Shown: positions 60,089-64,000 of the stretch, in pieces
Layout: every line of letters begins with the position of its first letter
Numbering within the stretch: the stretch's first letter is position 1
Assembly (NCBI RefSeq): GCF_030317105.1
Contig: NZ_JASZYG010000023.1
Coordinates: 1 to 64,000 of the forward strand
Direction of reading: 5' to 3'
Source of the DNA: Variovorax brevis
GTDB lineage: Bacteria; Pseudomonadota; Gammaproteobacteria; Burkholderiales; Burkholderiaceae_C
Length of the DNA stretch: 64,000 bases
Notes under the pieces: generated by a model
What the model was told of the DNA's origin: nothing
Databases searched by the model: none
The model's input: only the letters and a program-made list of their open reading frames with translations
Program-made: the position numbers and the translations under genes

Positions 60089-61780
60089 TCAGTCGTCGAC
60101 ACAGCTCTCGTTGTCAGGCACCAGGCACTGCGGCAGATTGGCGCCCACCGCACCGCCGCGCGTACGAATCGCACCCGAGGTCGAGGCTTGGGCCACCGCG
60201 AGTCCGCGCGGCAGCAGGATCCACAGCTGCCCGCGCTCCTTCATGCGGCGCGCCTCGCTGGCCGCTTGCTGTCCGTTGCCGAAGAAATAGTCCGCTCGCA
60301 CCGCGCCGCGAATGGCGCCGCCGGTGTCCTGCGCGATGGTCAGGCGCTGCATCGGGTTGCCCGTGCCGGGCGAGCGCGTGGAGACGAACACCGGGTAGCC
60401 CAGCGGTGTGGCGCGCGGATCGACCGCAATCGAGCGGCCTGCCGACAGCGGCACCCCGAATGCGCCCACCGGTCCGCCCGTGTTCTGCAACGATTCCTTG
60501 AAGAAGACGTAGCTCGGGTCCTTGATGCCCGAACCGGTGACCGTTCCCGACACCTTGCGACCCGGCACCACGACCGCGCCGACGTCCACCGGCCGCGCCA
60601 GCGTGAAGCCGCGCACGCGGATCGCACTGGTGTCGATGCTGTCGTCATCGTCGTCATCCGGGTCGAGTTCGATTGCGCCGCCGCGCGTGCGGATCGCACT
60701 CTTGGGCTTGCCGTCCGGGCCCTGCGCCAGCGTGGGGCGGAAGGGCTGGCCGTTCTGTTCCGCATAGGCCAGGCGAATGGTGTCGCCATTGGACAGGCGC
60801 ACGCGGCCCGAGCCCTGGATCTGCATTTCATACAGCGCGGTGGCGTTGCTCACGAAGGCGAGCACCCGGGCATTGGGCGCGCCGCGCGTTTCGATCTCCT
60901 CGCGCGTGTAGTAGGGCAGCAGGCGCCGGCCTTCGACGCGCAGGCGGATCTTTCGGTCCAGCGTGTCGCGCGAAATGGCCGAGAGGTCCAGCGCATAGAG
61001 GCCGGGTGCGCCCATGTCGCGGGTGCTCAGGCCTTGCTGCACGATCACGTCGCGCCCCTGCACCTTGGCGGCGACGCTGGTGGCACCTGCAGGCAGCTTG
61101 CGCCCATCCAGGAAGAGCATGTCTTCGGGCGTGCCGTACACCGGGTAGATGTAGGGCGGCGCATAGTTGCGGCTGCCCTGGATCTCCGGTTCGAAATAGC
61201 CGGTGACCACGCCGTCTTGCCGGCGGTCGTCGTCGCGGATGGAATAGGCCGTGAACTCGCGCTCGAAGAAGGCGCGGATCGCGACGTTGTTCTTGGCATC
61301 GACCGCGCGGGCACGGTCGCAGATCTGCTTCCACTCCGCCCCGCGGCCGGTCAGCACCTTGCAACTGCCGAGGAAGGCGGGCCAGGTCTCCGCGAAATCG
61401 TCACGCACCCAGCCCGGCACCGCGTCGAAGCCGACCGAGGTGTAGGTCGCCAGTTGCGTCGAGAAGGTGCGCGACTGCCCTGCCACGCTGGCGCCCAGCG
61501 GCGCACTGCCGCCCACGCGCGGAGACGCGCCTGAAGGGGACGAAGCGGTGGACGCAGCCGGCGTGCCGATCTGCACCGGCGCCTGCTGAGTAGCGGACGG
61601 CGTGGGCGCCGCGGGGGCTCCGCTTGCAGTCGATGCGGCAGGCGGCGGCGGTGCAGCGGTGGATTGCGGCGCCGGCGCCGACGCGCAACCGGCCAGCGAC
61701 GCAACCATTGCGCCCGCCAGCCACGCACGCTGCGCGGCCGTCATGCGGGCCATGGGGAAGTGTTGTGAATGTGATGTCAT
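60089..61780 (-). CDS. mltA: MltA-type lytic murein transglycosylase lipoprotein
   Basis: 563 aa. Lipobox MVASLAGC, a long Ala/Pro/Ser linker to about 110, then MltA barrel (DGVVTGYFEPEIQGSR, YIYPVYGTP, YYTREEIETRGAPN) and the 3D domain (AVDPRATPLGYPVFVST, LTIAQDTGGAIRGAVRADYFFG, catalytic Asp in QDTGGAI). It cleaves peptidoglycan glycan strands. Two unusual features: an acidic run of seven Asp near 385, and three copies of an AIRTRGG-like motif (SAIRTRGGAI, SAIRVRGFTL, GAIRTRGGAV), the last in a C-terminal extension with Cys residues. In a T6SS run it may open the wall for the membrane complex. Confidence 0.92.
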   Translation of the reverse strand: MTSHSQHFPMARMTAAQRAWLAGAMVASLAGCASAPAPQSTAAPPPPAASTASGAPAAPTPSATQQAPVQIGTPAASTASSPSGASPRVGGSAPLGASVAGQSRTFSTQLATYTSVGFDAVPGWVRDDFAETWPAFLGSCKVLTGRGAEWKQICDRARAVDAKNNVAIRAFFEREFTAYSIRDDDRRQDGVVTGYFEPEIQGSRNYAPPYIYPVYGTPEDMLFLDGRKLPAGATSVAAKVQGRDVIVQQGLSTRDMGAPGLYALDLSAISRDTLDRKIRLRVEGRRLLPYYTREEIETRGAPNARVLAFVSNATALYEMQIQGSGRVRLSNGDTIRLAYAEQNGQPFRPTLAQGPDGKPKSAIRTRGGAIELDPDDDDDDSIDTSAIRVRGFTLARPVDVGAVVVPGRKVSGTVTGSGIKDPSYVFFKESLQNTGGPVGAFGVPLSAGRSIAVDPRATPLGYPVFVSTRSPGTGNPMQRLTIAQDTGGAIRGAVRADYFFGNGQQAASEARRMKERGQLWILLPRGLAVAQASTSGAIRTRGGAVGANLPQCLVPDNESCVDD

Positions 61781-61837
61781 GTAGGACTCCCTGTCGAATG
61801 AGGTCAGCGGTCCGGCGGACCCTGCTCTTGCAGACGA

Positions 61838-63835
61838 TTACTTCTCGACGATTCTGAAATTGCCAACGCCATAGACGTCGTTGCAAGCCGTGTTGGGCGG
61901 GCACACCGCCTGGCCCAGCAGGGGGGCCGGACCGGTGCCCCGCGAGGCTTCGAGCGCTGCCAGCGCCGGCAGCGGAAATCGCGGGAACACGCCTTCGCTT
62001 TGCATGCCCGCTTGCGTGAAGTCGCGCTCGTGCTCGCTCACCAGCACCGCGAACTGGTTGGTGCCCGCCGGCCCGCCCGAGTCCATGGGCCACGAGGCGC
62101 GCGGCAGCGACAGCGGCGTGTTCGGCGCGATCTTGTTGTACTTGTCCAGCAGGTTCGGAAAGAGCAGGAACATCTCGTTGCCGGTGGACAGCAGGAACAC
62201 ATACACATAGCCCGCGCGGTTGCTGCGCACTTCGAAGCCCAGCTTGTCCTTGCCGATGCTCACTTCGGCCTTGCGCGGCGTCGCCGTGACGACGAAGCCT
62301 GGCGCGGCGCCGTTGGCCAGCGACTTGAGCGAATCGCTGGGCGAGACGGGCGGGATGACGACGGGCTTCTCTGGCTGGGTCGGTGGTGATGGGGGTGGCG
62401 TCACCTGCCCTGCGATCTTGTCGTCCGGCGGTTGGGGGCCGGCAACGGGCGGCCTGGATTCCTGTTGCGCGATGTCGACCGGCTTGTCCTTGCCCTGCTG
62501 CGACCACCACCATGCGCCGCCGCCGGCCACCGCCACCAGCACCGCCGCCGCGATGGCCACCAGCTTGCCCTTGCCGCCGCCGCCGTCGTCTTCGGGAGTT
62601 TTCCCGGGCACGGTCGTGGGCGGTGCGGACTGCAGGAAGGTCTTCTCCTCTCCCTGCCGCGAGGGGCGCACGACGGGCGCCGACACGATCACCGTCGCGC
62701 CGCCATCAAAGCCCAGCAGGGTGCGCATCTGCGCCATCGATTGCGGACGCGACTCCGGCCGCACGCCGAGGCCCGCGTCGATGGTGGTCAACAGTTGCTC
62801 GCTGTAGCGCGCGCGCAAGGCCTCGTTGCCGGTGAGCGGCACATAGCTGTCCGACAGCAGCCGCGCCACCGAAGGCGGCGGTGCGCGGCCCGTGACCGCC
62901 ACGTGCATCACGGCGGCCAGCGCATACACGTCGGTCCACGCGCCTTGCGACATGTCGGGCATCTCGGCGTATTGCTCGATGGGTGCATACCCCGGCTTGA
63001 GGATGACGGTGATCGCCTGCGTCTTGTCGGTGATCACCCGGCGCGCGGCACCGAAGTCCAGCAGCACCGGCCGGCCCGAATCGGCCAGCAGGATGATGTT
63101 GTCGGGCGCGATGTCGCGGTGGTAGCAACGCGCCGCGTGCATCACCGACAGGGCCTGCGTCACGCCGTCCACGATGTTCAGCAACCAGCGCTCGTCCACG
63201 CCGCCGGTCATGGTGGCCAGCGCCTGGCGCATCGTGTCGCCGCGGTAGAACGGCATGGCCATGTAGGCCGTGCCGCGCTCCTGCCAGAAGCGCAGCACTT
63301 TCAGCAGCGACGGGTGGTCGAACTGCGCCAGCAGCTTGGCCTCGTTGATGAAGCTGCGCATGCCCAGGTCGAAGGTGTCCTTGGTGCGTTCCGAGAGCGG
63401 CACGACGGTGCCGCCGGCCTGGCGCATCGACAGCGACACGGGCAGGTATTCCTTGACGGCCACCACGCGTTCCAGGTCGGTGTCCCACGCTTCGTACACC
63501 ACGCCGAAACCGCCCTGGCCGACGATGCGCGTCACCTCGAATTCGGAGATGCGGCTGCCCACGGGGAGCAGCGACGCATCCGCGGCCTGCGGCGACGCGC
63601 GATTGGCGGGCGGCATGGTGGACACGACCGTGGCGGGGGTTGCGAGCAGGGTGGCCGGGTCTTCGGTCGCGCCGGCGCCGTGGATCAGCGTGGCGTCCGC
63701 GGCATCGCCCTTGGCGGCCGCCGCGGGTGCGGGTGCCGCTGCGGGTGCCGGTGCCGGTGCCGGTGCGCCAGTGATGACCTGCGTCGGGTCCAGGTCGTCG
63801 CCCATGGCGTCGTCGTTGCGGCCGGTGCTGTTCAC
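61838..63835 (-). CDS. ppkA: T6SS Ser/Thr protein kinase PpkA with DUF4384-like sensor domain
   Basis: 665 aa from GTG 63835, overlapping the tagF stop (GTGA). N-terminal Ala/Pro repeats; kinase domain about 98-365: VGQGGFGVVYEAW (glycine loop), AVKEYL (Lys128), YHRDIAPDN, LLDFGAARR (DFG). Transmembrane helix near 430 (LVAIAAAVLVAVAGGGAWWW). The periplasmic C-terminus is DUF4384-like (LGFEVRSNRAGYVYVFLLST, GNEMFLLFPN, LDKYNKIAPNTPLSLPRA). PpkA phosphorylates the FHA protein to trigger T6SS assembly; the periplasmic domain would be the sensor. Confidence 0.93.
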   Translation of the reverse strand: MNSTGRNDDAMGDDLDPTQVITGAPAPAPAPAAAPAPAAAAKGDAADATLIHGAGATEDPATLLATPATVVSTMPPANRASPQAADASLLPVGSRISEFEVTRIVGQGGFGVVYEAWDTDLERVVAVKEYLPVSLSMRQAGGTVVPLSERTKDTFDLGMRSFINEAKLLAQFDHPSLLKVLRFWQERGTAYMAMPFYRGDTMRQALATMTGGVDERWLLNIVDGVTQALSVMHAARCYHRDIAPDNIILLADSGRPVLLDFGAARRVITDKTQAITVILKPGYAPIEQYAEMPDMSQGAWTDVYALAAVMHVAVTGRAPPPSVARLLSDSYVPLTGNEALRARYSEQLLTTIDAGLGVRPESRPQSMAQMRTLLGFDGGATVIVSAPVVRPSRQGEEKTFLQSAPPTTVPGKTPEDDGGGGKGKLVAIAAAVLVAVAGGGAWWWSQQGKDKPVDIAQQESRPPVAGPQPPDDKIAGQVTPPPSPPTQPEKPVVIPPVSPSDSLKSLANGAAPGFVVTATPRKAEVSIGKDKLGFEVRSNRAGYVYVFLLSTGNEMFLLFPNLLDKYNKIAPNTPLSLPRASWPMDSGGPAGTNQFAVLVSEHERDFTQAGMQSEGVFPRFPLPALAALEASRGTGPAPLLGQAVCPPNTACNDVYGVGNFRIVEK

Positions 63836-64000
63836 GGCTGCTCCTCATGCCCCGCCGCGTAGCCGAACAGCGTTTCGAACTGCTCGTCTTGCGGCAGGCC
63901 CTGGGTGCTCATGGCCTGCCCTGTTTCGGCCGCGGGATCGGTGAACCACAGCGACTGGCCGAACTCGGGCAATGCCATCTCGGCCTCGTCGCTCTGCTCC
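63832..64000 (-). CDS. tagF: Probable TagF, C-terminal end (runs off window)
   Basis: Last 55 codons of a minus-strand gene whose 5' end lies beyond base 64000. The text SLWFTDPAAETGQAMSTQGL followed by PQDEQFETLFGYAAG fits the SLWWTxGSE...GLP...F..ML ending of TagF, the post-translational repressor of T6SS linked to PpkA/PppA/Fha. The stop overlaps the ppkA start by 2 bases (GTGA), so the two are co-translated. Partial sequence keeps confidence moderate. Confidence 0.6.
   Translation of the reverse strand, partial: EQSDEAEMALPEFGQSLWFTDPAAETGQAMSTQGLPQDEQFETLFGYAAGHEEQP

Noticed and set aside
63650..63780. CRISPR-like or minisatellite repeat (GGTGCC/GGTGCG units)
   Set aside because: In-frame Ala/Pro low complexity at the PpkA N-terminus; no spacers.

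Overview
The window is a GC-rich chromosomal segment of a betaproteobacterium, most likely a Comamonadaceae member (Variovorax/Acidovorax-like). The signs are the tRNA-Tyr/Gly/Thr-tuf block, the trpE-trpG...trpD-trpC organisation, a Bug-type solute receptor, a Comamonadaceae-style GC hairpin repeat, and a type VI secretion system (T6SS) under kinase/phosphatase/FHA control. The genus assignment is inference; no rRNA is present. No insertion sequence, prophage or CRISPR array was seen, and no stretch without a gene exceeds 300 bases.

Layout. 1-850: 5' part of tuf (EF-Tu) and three tRNA genes, minus strand. 1050-7712: a minus-strand tryptophan operon trpE-trpG-ltaE-lysE-type exporter-trpD-trpC-ung, headed by a newly read leader peptide with Trp codons and an intrinsic-terminator hairpin (probable transcription attenuator). 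7823-9105: a secreted chalcone-isomerase-like protein and phosphoglycolate phosphatase. 9183-15787: a glucarate/galactarate catabolic operon (Bug receptor, gudD, garL-like aldolase, garR, Tat-exported SMP-30 lactonase) controlled by a divergent LacI-type repressor; three matching palindromic operators are visible. 15903-18801: AraC regulator, nitrilase and an SDR whose catalytic motif is altered. 18969-23056: a small secreted duplicated-domain protein, a large DUF6351-type lipoprotein and a NarL-type response regulator.

23293-64000: a T6SS locus of at least 40 kb that continues past the window. Plus-strand or divergent part: tssL (with a C-terminal DUF4384-like extension), a short degenerate tssM-like gene, tssJ, tssA, tssB, tssC and hcp, followed by a vanadium-haloperoxidase-like gene and a small membrane protein. 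From 64000 down to 32453 every gene is on the minus strand: tagF (3' end), ppkA kinase, mltA, an ECF-like sigma factor and membrane anti-sigma-like protein, a secreted caspase-fold protein, a second hcp, tagJ, tssE, tssF, tssG, tssH (clpV), a 38-codon ORF, a TPR-methyltransferase, vgrG, an effector-loading module (DUF6484, DUF2169, degenerate ketosynthase, PAAR-like/GHH2 nuclease-type toxin), a propeller-like protein, a TIGR02270 protein, tagH (FHA), pppA phosphatase and a secreted TPR-CHAT protease. tssK and a full-length tssM are not in the window.

The most unusual features are the pairing of two exported caspase-fold proteases (CHAT and C14) with a T6SS; DUF4384-like domains shared by TssL, the kinase and the caspase; the dedicated sigma/anti-sigma pair and MltA; a GC-rich inverted repeat that entered clpV in frame and is translated; and the trp attenuator.
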